Assembly (NCBI RefSeq): GCF_014905175.1
Contig: NC_057793.1
Coordinates: 12,426,369 to 12,490,368, forward strand
From: Aphidius gifuensis
Taxonomy: Eukaryota; Arthropoda; Insecta; Hymenoptera; Braconidae
Length of the DNA stretch: 64,000 nt
Direction of reading: 5' to 3'
Shown here piece by piece: positions 8,562-20,155 of the stretch (its first letter is position 1; each line of letters starts with the position of its first letter). Under the pieces are notes generated by a model. It worked only from the letters and a program-made list of their open reading frames with translations. It did not search any database and was not told the origin of the DNA. The position numbers were made by a program, and so were the translations under genes.

Positions 8562-9797
8562 ATGGATGAAATTTTAAGTATACAAGAACCGATCATTTTC
8601 GATGAATCGATTGCCCATTGTGAGTTACATGCTCATCAGCCTTATGGCTCTTCAACATTCAATAACAACGATGAAATCCGGATTGGAATTCAACATCAAG
8701 ATTTATGTGTACTACCAAGTAAAAGTTCACTACATATTACTGGACGATTTCTTACAAGTGACAAAAAATCTGTGCCAAAAACAACTTCATTGGTACGAAT
8801 GGCAATAGCACACATGTTTAAAGAAATTCGCTATGAGATAAATGCAATTGAAATTGGTCGGAGCAAAAATGTTGGTCTTACGACTCTTATGAAAGGATAT
8901 ATTTCCTCAAGTCTAAATCAAAAATCATTATTGGAGAATGCCGGATGGTTAATGTCTGATGAAGAATCATTATTCGATTCGAGTGGTTATTTCGATATAT
9001 CAATACCATTGAGCCTGCTGCTAGGATTTGCTGAAGATTATAAAAAAATAATTATCAATGCAAAACATGAACTCATCCTAATAAGAGCAAATAGTGATGT
9101 GAATGCCTGTCTACAAGAACAACCTGCGGAAGGAAAAAGTGGCGAAAAAATACAAATTAAACTTCAAAAAGTGGAATGGATTGTTCCATATATCAAAGTG
9201 TCTGATAAGCAGAAAATACAACTTTTAAATTACATTGCCAAGGATCCATCCATAGCAATCAGTTTTCGTACATGGGAATTGTACGAGTATCCACTATAAC
9301 CTGCAACTACAAAGTAAAATTGGAGTGTGAAAACATCAACACAATTGGAAAAACCGAGATACATAATTTTAGGCTTCCAAACAGGACGAAAAAACTCTGT
9401 AACAAACAATTCAAGTGTTTTTGATCATTGTAACTTGCGTGATGTTAAGCTGTTTTTAAATTCACAATCATATCCTTATGGAAATTTAAATATTGATTTT
9501 ACTCATAATCAATTCTCATTATTATATGATATGTTTGCATATTTCCAAGCTTCCTACTATTACACAGAAACACCACAACCATTATTTACAAGACAAAAAT
9601 TTTTGGAAGAAGCTCCACTTATTGTCATAGATTGTTCAAAGCAAAATGAATTTTTAAAATCTGGACCAGTAGATATTCGACTCGAATTTGAATCAACAAC
9701 ACAATTTCTAGCTCAAACATCAGCTTATTGTTTGATTTTACATGATCGAATTGTTGAATATAATCCAATTAGTGGTTCAGTACGCAAGCTCGTTTAA
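8562..9797 (+). pseudogene. Major capsid (hexon-like, double jelly roll) protein, two in-frame stops
   Basis: The preferred start is the ATG at 8562, in a good context (accATGg). The product would be about 411 residues. Key blocks include LSIQEPIIFDESIAHCELH, SSLHITGRF, FKEIRYEINAIEIGRS, KLQKVEWIVPYIKVSD, SFRTWELYEYP, and after the breaks YIILGFQTGRKN and LRDVKLFLNSQSYPYG. These match the double jelly-roll capsid protein of Polintons/adintoviruses. Two TAA stops at 9297-9299 and 9315-9317 interrupt the same frame near residue 245, while the sequence before and after stays coding-like. It is the last gene in the rightward cluster and ends convergent with the 272-aa gene, 180 bp away. Confidence 0.88.
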
Positions 9798-9979
9798 TAT
9801 ATGCCTGTAAACTTACCAATCCTATATTTATAATAATAATAATATGTAAAAGAAAAAAAAAATAAATAAATCAAATAATGTACATGAAAAATTGTTGTAT
9901 ATATTATTTTCTCCTTACTGAAAATCATAAATTGTTATTATAATAAATGAACCAACAATGTATGTTAAAAATTTTTTTT
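9798..9979. other. Convergent gap between capsid gene and 272-aa gene
   Basis: AT-rich 182 bp with AATAAA (9862) and 'aataaatgaacc' phrases that could serve polyadenylation on the plus strand. No coding potential. Confidence 0.4.
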
Positions 9980-10798
9980 TCATTTATTTTTATTTTGACA
10001 TAATGTACAATCTTTTATCATGGGTGATGGCCCGTCAAATTCATCTGATTTTTCGTCTTGATGATGATAATGTTCAATGCAGCGTTTATATTGAAAAAAA
10101 TCTTTTTTTGTTTTAAAGTTTTCTGGCAATTTGTCCCATACAGCATCAATTGAGTTTGGTGTAAGCAGAAAAATATATCTCTCTGGTAAATTTGCAATAT
10201 CTTCTGTTGCCATTTTTTCCAGACTCTCAAGATGACAAAATAGCTGAATCGATTTTTTCAATGATGAAACTGATCCCCAGGTAGTTCGGAACCATGCTCT
10301 CAATTTTTGTACATTATCCAATGCACAAGTAAGAGTCCATAAATTGAGATGATAACTCAGATGGTGAACATAGTTTTTTTGACATACCTTAGTTGGTAGT
10401 TTGCCATGCGCTGGACAATCCATATCAATCAAATCAATAATAGTTTTATCGTCTTTTAAAATATTGCTGAGCCATTTTTTTTTCTCATGACCTTTTACAT
10501 ATACGTAAATTAAAGACTCAAGACTATCATTTATAATTTTTCCATGTTCAGCATAATCAACATCTCCTGAGTTCCATAACAGTCCATGATGATTGTTTGT
10601 TAACCAATTATTTGTCAGTTTGCAAGCAGATGATAATGTACTCATGGCACATGGAGGCTTGAATACTACCGACTTGATATCATCTTCTTGATTCAAATTT
10701 GCTATTGCAAATTCTTTCACAATAAAACTTTGATCAGTATCATAAAATCCTTGAACATCAACAATATATTCAACCATTATGACTGAAATCTTATTCAA
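9980..10798 (-). CDS. 272-aa Polinton-associated protein of unknown function
   Basis: The protein is open over 272 residues; the codon at 10774 (MVEYIVDVQGF) is an alternative start eight codons in. Visible features: VDVQGFYDTDQSFIVKEF near the N-terminus, HHGLLWNSGDVDYAEHG at about 70-86, LIYVYVKGHEKKKWL at about 96-110, DMDCPAHGKLP with Cys-His, paired histidines (VHHLSYHLN), and a C-terminal CTLC. The pattern 'DxQGF ... KEF ... HGL.W..G ... YVKG..K..WL ... D..CP' occurs in many arthropod proteins of unknown role. An RNase H-fold exonuclease has the same alternation of acidic strands, but this is inference. A second member starts at the window edge (1-124). A 106-bp tandem repeat lies directly upstream. 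Confidence 0.75.
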   Translation of the reverse strand: MNKISVIMVEYIVDVQGFYDTDQSFIVKEFAIANLNQEDDIKSVVFKPPCAMSTLSSACKLTNNWLTNNHHGLLWNSGDVDYAEHGKIINDSLESLIYVYVKGHEKKKWLSNILKDDKTIIDLIDMDCPAHGKLPTKVCQKNYVHHLSYHLNLWTLTCALDNVQKLRAWFRTTWGSVSSLKKSIQLFCHLESLEKMATEDIANLPERYIFLLTPNSIDAVWDKLPENFKTKKDFFQYKRCIEHYHHQDEKSDEFDGPSPMIKDCTLCQNKNK

Positions 10799-10857
10799 GA
10801 CTGAAATATTTTTTTTCTTTGGTACTCATATACAAAAGAGTAAAGACGCGCGCACTT

Positions 10858-11135
10858 TGGTATCAAATTTCTAATTTTGTTTATAAAATAGTTTAAAAAA
10901 AAATAAAACGTCAGCACTTTCTACTTCAAATTCTATGAAATATAAACAATATAACTCTCAACTTAGTATCAAATTTCTAATTTTGTTTATAAAATAGTTT
11001 AAAAAAAAATAAAACGTCAGCACTTTCTACTTCAAATTCTATGAAATATAAACAATATAACTCGCAACTTAGTATCAAATTTCCATTTTTGTTTATAAAA
11101 TAATTTGAAAAATAAAACGTCAGCACTTTTTTATA
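10858..11135. repeat. Tandem repeat, unit about 106 bp, nearly three copies
   Basis: The phrase 'aaaacgtcagcacttt' recurs at about 10905, 11011 and 11114, each after 'tatcaaattt' and 'ttgtttataaaata'. The first two copies are almost identical. The array fills the gap between the end of the polymerase gene and the start of the 272-aa gene, and is followed by a TA dinucleotide run (11133-11150). It may contain promoter or enhancer elements for the leftward 272-aa gene. Confidence 0.85.
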
Positions 11136-11190
11136 TATATATATATATATTATAACTATTATTTATAATAAATATATTTATTATTTATGA

Positions 11191-14100
11191 TTATTCGGGG
11201 TCATAGCCCCAAGGTAAGGTATCAGTTCCACCATTTTGATCAAGAGCTCGTTTGTCATCAGCCCAGCTGAGTGCAATTTTACTCTGCACAATTGTCTTCA
11301 CTTGATGGTCTTTACTTCTGATTAAATGTTGATTTTTTTTCAATATTTGATGATCAAAAAGACATGACATGTAATTATTAAAATTTATGTCTTTTAAAAC
11401 TGAACCCTTGACACCTTTGGCTTTTTTGTAAGTTTTATCATCATCATTGTTCATGACTTTATAACTATACAATTTGGCTCTTAAACCAGCAAATTCAGTC
11501 ATAATTTTGCCATTATTTTCGTCTTTCATAAGACCAATAACTTTTTTGTTGACTCTTGGCATGTTATAAATATTATTTGTTGAATAATGTGATGTGTCAA
11601 ATCTTTCCAAATTTTCTTTCATTTTTTCATAAATATCAGGAACTTTAAAATTTAAAATGAGTGAATCAGTATCCATGTAAAGTGCTTTGACATCATTGTG
11701 ATTGAATTTTTTCTTGATATAATTATAATAAAAATCATAGATCCAGATTTTTGAAAGATCCAACATTGTAAATCCAGAATAAATTGGCTTATTGAAAATT
11801 ATTTTCACTCGTGACATTTCAATAATTGCAATGTCATCTTTATAAATTGAACAACTGTGAAAATTCGGTTTTGCAATCAATGATCTAGCTCCATAGCGAC
11901 CTTCCCATTTTGTCACTATTTTAACATCTTTTTCTTTCCTTACATTTTGCATCGTTTTACCATATACACTGTTGTTCATTAATTTGAAAAAATTTTTACC
12001 AAAATCTGTGGTCGCTTGCTGACGCATACCAGTATTGAGATCAATATATTTTTTCAACCATGAGCTTTGTTTAAATTTTAATACTCGATGAATTTTGTTC
12101 AACTTCATGCCAAGACCCAAATATAGTTTTAAATTTCTATAATGTATGACATAATTTTTTTTCGGATATAATGTTGTCATTAATTTTGATTGTGTTGAAT
12201 TTGGTGCTGTGAATTGCTCTGGACACAACGGTAAATCTTTATGCTATTCATGTAAATATTTTGGATAATCCAAGTCAACCTCTAAGATATATCCAATATC
12301 AGCTTCATCTGATATATTTGTCACATCAATATTTAAATTGTCTTCCCATTAGAAAACTTCCATAAGGCAAATATTGACTCATGCCAGCACCATATAAATT
12401 ATTTACATCAAAATACATGATGTATGATTCTTCTTCTTTTGGATTGTATTTTTCACCCATATATCGGTTGTTGGCTTTGGCATATCTATTCATACATTCT
12501 GCTACACCACCTCGAATTCCTTTCTCAATGAAGAGATGCATTGCTGGATCTGTCAAAAGTTCAAGTTTCACTCCTGTATACTTTAACATTGCATCAAATG
12601 CTAGACCTGATGCAGTAAAATAATGAAGTGCATCTAGGCTGTATGTTGATAAACAGCTCAAACGAAAATTTTCAAAGATATCTGCCAACAAAAGCACATC
12701 AGTTTTCAAATATAAATCAGAATATTCACCCAATGTATTTATTTGAAATTTTTCCCAAATATTTTTGGCATGTTCATAGTCTGCATCTGATATATCAGAA
12801 TTATTCAATTTTGAGAAAAATTCTTTTTTCGGTGGCAGAGTTGTTTCAGCTAATTTTTCCCATGAGTCAATAAATTCATAGGGAAATACTCCTTTTCTAC
12901 ACAATAAATCAAAGTATTCGCTATTGCATTCACTACGTGTTATAATTTTTTGATCATTGCTCAAATCAGATGATAATCTATCAATACTACTAGACATAAA
13001 TCTAAATGAGTCAATGAATCTTAAACTTACAACAGTATTATCCACTTTTTTTGTGAATGAAATGTATTTTTCTTTGTTTATTGGTAGTATATGTATGCGA
13101 CCATCGAATGCCTTGCAAAGTTCTTGTATTAAAAAGTGTGAGTCGTATCCCGATAAATTGTGCATGACTATAGGTATGTTGTGAGACTTTGTATAATTAA
13201 TATTGCATCTAGCATGAGCTGGACCTCGATATGTTCCCCGGAAATGGTCGTGATCATGGTGCTTAACGTCTTGCTCCAGGAAAATCTCCTCACATATATG
13301 ACATATTGTTGCATTTTGAAATTCTTGCTCCTGTTGCCCAGTCAATTTTTCCATTGGTATTGGATTTAAGAGTATATCATTGACCTGGTGAGCTAATTTT
13401 TCCAATTCTCCAATAAACCATTCAATACAATTCTCACTACGATTCATTCTGTAGAATGATAATGTATTATCATAGGTACATTTAACATAGTACGCAGCAC
13501 TATGTGGAATATGTTCTTCAGAGTCAGTATTATCAATTGGTTTTAAAAAACACTCCAAATCAGCATAGACGACAAAAGGTACAAGTTCTCTGTATCGATG
13601 ATTTTTAAATTTCAGTATATTGGCATCTATTCTTGGCATAATCATCCGTGCATGATTAATTTGACAACAGTCAGCTAAATGTTTTTCCAAATAAAGCTCT
13701 GACGAGAAATGATTTAGACATCTGTCACATATGTATAAACGACCATTACCTTGTCTGGCTTGTGAACTGACGAGACGTGATAAATTTTTAATTAATGCAA
13801 AATGGAAAATTTTTTTTCCTTTTTTCTGCTTTTGAACATAATTTTCATATTCGTCATCAACTTCCATTTTATTGTCATCATCGTCATCATCATCTTCATC
13901 ATCGTCGTCAGCCGAAAAACATTCATCATCAAAAATACTGTCATTAGTATTGGTAACTTTTTTTTTTTTATCATTTTCATTTTTATCCACCGCCAACAGA
14001 TGAATCGTTTGACTGTCACAAATATTATCACTCAAAAATATAGGAGCAATAATACTTTTTTTCGGATTGCTGGAAACTATTGCGTAAATATTTATTTTCA

Positions 14101-15040
14101 AATTGTTGAGTTTTTCAAATTTTTGTATGTCTCGCAACTTTATTGGAAAAGATATTTCATCATATGATGACACTGTACTAAAATGTGGATATGATGCAAC
14201 ACGACACACATTTTCTTGTGCAGGATGCAAAGCTGCAGTCACACACCACAAAAAACAAAAATTATCTCTATTTTCTATATTCAAAACTGCTCTTTTTTTT
14301 TTGATGTCATCAGGCATTTCAACAAACGTAGAATCACCACCACGCAACGGTTGATATTTGCATACAGTGAAGATAATGCTCTGAATTTTTTTCAAGCTCC
14401 AGCCGGAAATACGAAGATTAAACTCCTCAATTTTCTTTAATAATGGATCGAAAAAATGTTCATTAAACCACTCATCCAGGTCTGTTGTTGGAAGTATAAC
14501 AGCATTTTTTGTAATAAAAGATTTGATTTCTCTCACTTCTGTATCATCTTTTAAAACTTCATATTCACAATGTAAACATGAATTGATCTTGAGATTAATT
14601 TTTTTTTTCAAAAAAGCTTTTAGTTTTTTGCTGACAACAGTTTGAGCATCTCTCAAAAAATTTTCAATTCCTATATGATAAAGATTTGTTACACTTCCGG
14701 TTATGATATTTCCTTTAAAAATATTCTCCAAGTCATTCCATTTTACTCTGTCATGCAATGTTGGTTCATCATGATGAGTACTCATACCAGCACCATGATG
14801 TAATGTCTTTTCTCTTTTCACTTGCAGCTTTTCAATTATTGTTGTAAGTCTAACAACTACTAATTGGATTCTTTTTTTTGTACCGACTGAATCAGCTGAA
14901 TTTTTCAAAAATTTATTCAATAGTTTTACATTTACACTACCCCATTTGATCCATCGATCAATATTTTCAATAGTATTTGCAGATGAATAACCCGCACTTA
15001 AAATGTTAACAAGCTTCTCACACCTTTCGATAGAATACAT
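11191..15040 (-). pseudogene. Protein-primed family B DNA polymerase, with frameshift and stop
   Basis: The gene would encode about 1,280 residues. The first open part (15040-12326) has FCFLWCVTAALHP, an acidic low-complexity stretch of about 20 D/E (about 370-400), a C2H2-like finger (CDRCLNHF with EKHLADCC), Exo I FVVYADLECF, a CHICEE-HDHDHFRGTYRGPAHARC zinc region split by a spacer, Exo II NLSGYDSHFLIQEL, Exo III YLKTDVLLLADIFE, and Pol motif A MYFDVNNLYGAGMSQY. The second part (12228-11191) has motif B NNSVYGKTMQNVR and motif C YMDTDSLI. A frameshift lies near 12340-12352 and an in-frame TAG at 12244-12246. The domains are those of Polinton/adintovirus polymerases. The break separates motif A from motifs B and C, so no active enzyme is made. 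Confidence 0.93.
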
Positions 15041-15832
15041 TTTTAAATATATAATTTTTTTTTAATAATCAGGAGGAAGTAGTTGCCGCGAGATCAACTG
15101 ACCACTGACTAATGAAAGATGAATAATTTACCGTGCAATCAACATAAAATATATTTAATAAATAAAAAGAACAATACATTTGTCTTGAAAAGAAAAATAA
15201 AAATGTGCAAAGTAAGCAAAAAATAAAAAGCGATGCATGATTAAGACAATCTACAATGACCGCGCGTGCTTGTTGTACGTCATGGATCATGTTTCGATGC
15301 CCCGTTCAAATCATTGTCTTCACGTTGGACGTGATTTATATTATTTTAGAAAAATAAAAAATATAGTTGACTTTACTTTTTTGATGACTCTTCATTTTTT
15401 TATCTTTGAATACATTCTACGAGAATCATTTTTTTGTAATTTCATGTTGAATTGATATTCAAGTTAAAAAACTGAATGATGACGTCAGCTTACAATCCTA
15501 TGATAGTATTGAAAAATGAATGAATAATAATAAAAAATTAATATTTCGAGTAAATTTATTGCTGACAAGGAAAATTTTTAGGAGTCGATCTAAAATAAAG
15601 AATATTTTTGGATAATTTCCAAAATTTTTTTTGAAATTTCTGAAAAAATTTTATTACATATTTGGTTGACTCTCGAAGCTTGGTCAAATCTACTTTACCA
15701 TCGGTCGGTGAAGAAGGAATCTTCATTACCGACCGCGGTGAAAGTTTCATGTGTCATCCAAAAATACAATAAAATTTTTTTAATTTTCATTTTAACTTTT
15801 CTTTGATACAGCAACATTCAATATAAAAATAT
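15041..15832. other. Right flank of the virus-like element
   Basis: AT-rich DNA without a supported gene. It contains a near-palindrome at about 15700-15737 (CGGTCGGTGAAGA pairing with TCTTCATTACCGACCG), next to an inverted copy of motifs found at 1600-1720. It is the best candidate for the right end of the element. Confidence 0.4.
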
Positions 15833-16718
15833 ATATGGGGCATTCCAGGTCAAAACACCGAGTCATCGGCCTGACCTCTACCAATTCACTTGAAAATTTT
15901 TTTGCTAGGTGTATTTTGGACCGAAAAAAAACCTTTTTTTTTTCAATTTTTCTCCACCATTTTTACACCATAAAATAATTTTTTTTTTCCTACTATCGAG
16001 TATTTCTCAAATTAGACCAGGTTTAAAATTCTGAAATTTTTCTTATATTATCTCGAGGTAAAAACAAGTCACCCATAAAAATTTGGGAATGGGCCGAGAA
16101 TAATTACTAATTTTTTTATAACTGATTAAAAAAAAATTTTTTTACCAATTTTAAGATAATCTAATTTTAGAATAATCGAATAATGGTTTCTTGTAGAGAA
16201 AAAAAAATAAAAATAAATGATATCCGGGCAAATTTTGGTTCTTTCCATATTTCGAGGGTAAAAGCTTCAAAAATTGAATTTTAATCATCGCAGTTTTCCT
16301 ATCTTTCCATCCTTAAATATAGGGAAAAACAAAATTCATCGAGATATCATTTATTTTTGATTTCTCTACAAGAAACCATTATTAAGTTTTTCTATTTTTA
16401 AAATTCGTAAAAAAATTTTTTTTCAATCAGTTATAAAAAAATTAGTAATTATTATCGGCCCATTCCCAAAATTTTATGGGTGACTTGTTTTTACCTCGAG
16501 ATGATATGGGAAAAATTTCAGAATTTTAAACCTGGTCTAATTTGAGAAATACTCGATAGTAGGAAAAAAAAATTATTTTATGGTGTAAAAATGGTGGAAA
16601 AAAATTGAAAAAAAATAAGTTCGTTTTTTGGTCCAAAATACACCTAGAAAAAAATTTCCAAGTGAATCGGTAGGAGTCAGGCCGATGACTCGGTGATTTG
16701 ACTTGGAATGCCCCATAT
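15833..16718. mobile_element. Foldback element with arms of about 400 bp
   Basis: The left end ATATGGGGCATTCCAGGTCA is matched by the inverted right end around 16695-16716 (TGACTTGGAATGCCCCATAT). Inverted identity continues through the 'ccgagtcatcggcctgac' blocks, the 'ttacctcgag' blocks and the central 'atggtttcttgtagagaaa' blocks, leaving a loop of about 80 bp near 16230-16310. There is no coding capacity. It is a nonautonomous hairpin transposon (MITE/foldback type). Confidence 0.9.
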
Positions 16719-17109
16719 GTACAATATGAACTTTACTTCGCCTAACAAATGCAAGTATAACTAATAAATACAAATAAAATACTTGTATATTAATATATAC
16801 AACGGCGCATATAATAAATAAATTAAATATAAAAATACGCGCATTTAAATTCATCTATACTACAGAACACCTGATGGTAACGGTTACCGACCGATTACCA
16901 TGGCGCTGCAAGGCGCAATGTAGACTGACAGAAAATGGATTCCTGCCCAGATCCGTTACCGGATCTGACGTCTAAACTCTATGTTTTTTCCTTTTACTCA
17001 TACCCAACCCGCGCCTAAAGATGTTTACACATCAAAAATTTGGAAATTTCATTTCCTCCATATACAATGGCATCAGTTGCACATATAATATCATAACCTG
17101 CGACAACAT
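16719..17109. other. Gene-free stretch
   Basis: No gene seen. A GC-richer island at 16870-16970 contains several GGTAACGG/CCGTTACC-like words and 'ccatggcgctgcaaggcgc'. Confidence 0.3.
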
Positions 17110-18770
17110 CCCGAGTAGAAATTTAAGTCAGGTCCTGATCAGGACCTGATCAGGATATCCTGATTTCAAATCCATTCCGGATCCAGATTCTGGATCCGAA
17201 ATGGATCAGGATGGTAATGTTTTTTGGTAAGGTTCGGATCCGGATTGGATCAGGTATACCTGATGTCGTCTTCAGGATAACGTACGGATACATGATCCAA
17301 AACGGATCCGGGATCTGGATCCCATCCTGATCAGGATACATGATCCGGAATGGACCAGGGAACATTTGCATTTTCGAGAGAAAAAAAAATTTTTTTTTTC
17401 ATATTTTTTCTTATAACATATAGTGGTTAATATATGACGGATGTATGAACGTTACATTATGGAACTAAACCTAAACCTAAAGCTAAAGATTCTGCTCTTA
17501 AACTTGATCCAAATCAATTTACAGTGACCGGGTCTCGAACCCTCGTACGCGGAATTGAAAATATGCGGGTGACGCTCTACCCACTGAGCCATTCTGACAA
17601 ACGATACTCGAGAAAATTTTTTCATTCTTATGAATTAATAAATAATAAATAAATAAGTTAGTAGATGAATAAACAAAAAATATAAATAAATAATAATTAA
17701 CTATTAAAAATATAAAGAAAAAATCAAAATATAAAATAATTATTTTTTTTGTACGTGTTCAGTCCGAAATATATAAATTACTCTATCAGTTTGAGATAAA
17801 GACATAGTTACAATAAAAATACGGAATTCAGCCAATTTTTGAATACATAATTACATATATATACATAAATAAAACGTTATGTTTATGTATAATAAATGTA
17901 TATGTTAAGGGTGTAATAAGTTATCCTGATACTATTTTTAACAAGAACATGGTGAAAAATTAACTTATTCTTTCAATATTTTTACTTCAGCAAGTCTGGA
18001 TCAAGATTGGATCGATATATCCTTAGTAAGGATAAGTTAAGGTTATCCTGATCTAGAATGAATCAAGCAAATAGTATTGAAAGATATAAGTTACGTGATC
18101 ACTTTTACCTGATCAAGACTGGATCCAGATTGGATCAAGATATCCTTATTAAGGATAAGGTAAGGTTATCCTGATGCTATCCGGATCAGGCAAATTGTAC
18201 TTTAAAAAATGAATTATGTTTTAATTTTTACTTGATCAAATCTGGATCCAGATTGGATCAAGATGTCTCTGTTAAGGATAAGTTAAGGTTATCCAGGTGC
18301 TATCCGGATGAGGCAAATTGTACTTTAAAAAATGAATTATGTCTTAATTTTTACTTGATCAAATCTGGATCCAGATTGGATCAAGATGTCTCTGTTAAGG
18401 ATAAGTTAAGGTTATCCTGATGCTATCCGGATTAGGCAAATTGTACTTTAAAAAATGAATTATGTGATAATTTTTACTTGATCAAATCTGGATCTAGATT
18501 TGATCAAGATGTCCCTATTAAGGATAAGTTAAGGTTATCCAGATGCTATCCGGATTAGGCAAATTGTACTTTAAAAAATGAATTATGTCTTAATTTTTAC
18601 TTGATCAAATCTGGATCCAGATTGGATCAAGATGTCTCTGTTAAGGATAAGTTAAGGTTATCCTGATGCTATCCGGATCAGGCAAATTGTATTTTAAAAA
18701 ATAAATTGTGTGGTAATTTTTACCTGATCAAGACTGGATCCAGATTGGGTCAAGATGTCCCTGTCAACTC
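17110..18770. mobile_element. CCCGAG-TIR family element with GGATCC-centred tandem array, right end missing
   Basis: The left end CCCGAGTAGAAATTTAAG matches the ends of the elements at 43125, 45068 and 60285. Inside, 17130-17370 is dense in short palindromes (TCCTGATCAGGA, CCGGATCCGG). From about 17985 to 18770 a tandem array of about 123-bp units repeats roughly six times; each has 'ctggatccagattggatcaa', 'aaggataagttaaggttatcc' and 'gcaaattgtactttaaaaaa'. No inverted CTCGGG end is present by 19000, so the copy is 3'-truncated or its right end has diverged. A tRNA-like sequence lies inside at 17522-17598. Confidence 0.75.
17522..17598 (-). repeat. tRNA-derived sequence (SINE-head-like)
   Basis: On the minus strand a good A box (TGGCTCAGTGGGTAGAGC) is followed by a good B box (GGGTTCGAGACCC) with a T-arm stem. 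The acceptor stem does not close cleanly and the anticodon region is poor, so it is more likely the head of a SINE or a tRNA pseudogene than a working tRNA. Confidence 0.6.
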
Positions 18771-20110
18771 GTATACGAAACTTTTTAAAAAGCCATTTTT
18801 ACTTTCGATGTGTTATCAAATGATCTTTCATTATCAATGATGAATTAAATTCATTAATATCAAGACTATGATGATCTTTAATTAAAACTGTTAGTCTATC
18901 TAACATATCATAGCTTTATTTTGGAGCAAAAACAATTTTCATAATTTCTAATAAAATAACTCTCCATATTTTTGTACCCGCATGATTTATTACGTTATTT
19001 CATCAGTTGAAAGAAGTGGTAAATAAGTTATCAAACAAAAAATTTGAGCACCACGCTGACCTACTAAATTTGCGTTTTTATTTTAATCTATTGGACATGG
19101 ATGGTTAGATCTATTATGTAAGCCATAATCAAAAGTTGATATTTTATTATTTAAATTTGACAGATCTTGATAAAATATTTAAATACATATTTTATATCTC
19201 AACTATCAACGAAATCATAAAATTTCAACTCTACCCAAAATTTTTTTTCTTTTATACCATAAAAATTAAATGTATTATTATTACAATATTCTAACTGATG
19301 ATATAATGAAATGATTAAGTTCACAACAGACTCATTTAATGAAACACTTTTTTTTAGCTTTTTTTATAGTTATTTTACAAATTCTACAAGAATACGTGTC
19401 TACGAAAGATTCATTCATACCTATTATGTTTGCTCCTCCCAAATTATCACAACTTACAGATATTAAACTACCTTTGACAAAAGAATTAAGTCCTTCTATA
19501 AATATATCATCTGTTTCTAAAATTTTTGAATCATTAACTATTATTTTTAAAACTGGATTTATACCAAAACTTTATATATCAAAATCATAACCGAGGGCAA
19601 GTAAACAAATATTGTCTAATTTTGAAAGCATATGTAAAGGTACATTCAAAATGGAAAAATAAAAAGCACCAATTTTGTGTATACCTGCTTTCGGACTCGA
19701 AGGGTTGCAAACCTCAAACTCGTCATAATAAATTTGTAGATGAATTAAAATTTTATTTATTTGGAAAAATATATTATTTTTTAATACACTACCATCTTTG
19801 TAACTTTTGTATACGTTTTGTACTTAATAATTATTATCAGAAAATTTTTTAGTCAAACATTGTTGATGAAATTTATCTTGAAATAAAACCACATCTCTGA
19901 GTTATTTTTTTATGTTTTAAAAGTTCATTCGCCACAATATTGACAATAACTTTTCTACATTTTTTTTTGTTAAATATCCTAAATCATTGTATGATTCAAA
20001 TATTCCATCTCCATATTAGTGTGATTATAGGAAGTTCTTTCAATTGCTTGATAAAATAAAAAAATACCTAAATAATCAGTAAAGTGAAAAAAAAAAATAC
20101 AATTCAAATT
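18771..20110. other. AT-rich stretch with decayed coding-like traces
   Basis: On the minus strand near 18880-18990 the broken phrases KNMESYFIRNYENCFCSK and nearby residues look like eroded protein sequence, with stops in every frame. On the plus strand an 83-codon frame at 19339-19590 starts with a hydrophobic leader but has no other support. No gene is called. Confidence 0.3.
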
Positions 20111-20155
20111 CTTTCTTAACAACTAACTTTAGCTGAAACCACGTCACCAGTTATT

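Larger units (their letters stand above)
1590..15740. mobile_element. Polinton/Maverick (adintovirus-like) integrated element
   Basis: The block carries the hallmark gene set: retroviral-type integrase with chromodomain, protein-primed family B DNA polymerase, FtsK/A32-like packaging ATPase, adenain-like protease, double- and single-jelly-roll capsid proteins and a PLA2-domain protein. Coding sequence spans 2403-15040. The ends are uncertain. The motifs ggtcggtaa, gatggtaaag and agatttgacc occur in that order near 1600-1720 and, inverted, near 15680-15740. They may be the remains of terminal inverted repeats, but a long perfect TIR and a target duplication were not seen. Several genes carry stops or frameshifts, so the copy is not intact. 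Confidence 0.9.

Noticed and set aside
13802..14167. 121-codon plus-strand frame opposite the polymerase
   Set aside because: It is antisense to the polymerase acidic/zinc-finger region and mirrors that coding sequence.
17150..18420. Frames rich in DPF/IRIR and SGSRLDQDVS repeats
   Set aside because: Translations of the GGATCC-type tandem array, with no independent support.
19339..19590. 83-codon plus-strand frame with a hydrophobic leader
   Set aside because: No homology, no splice or promoter support, and the leader can arise by chance in AT-rich DNA.
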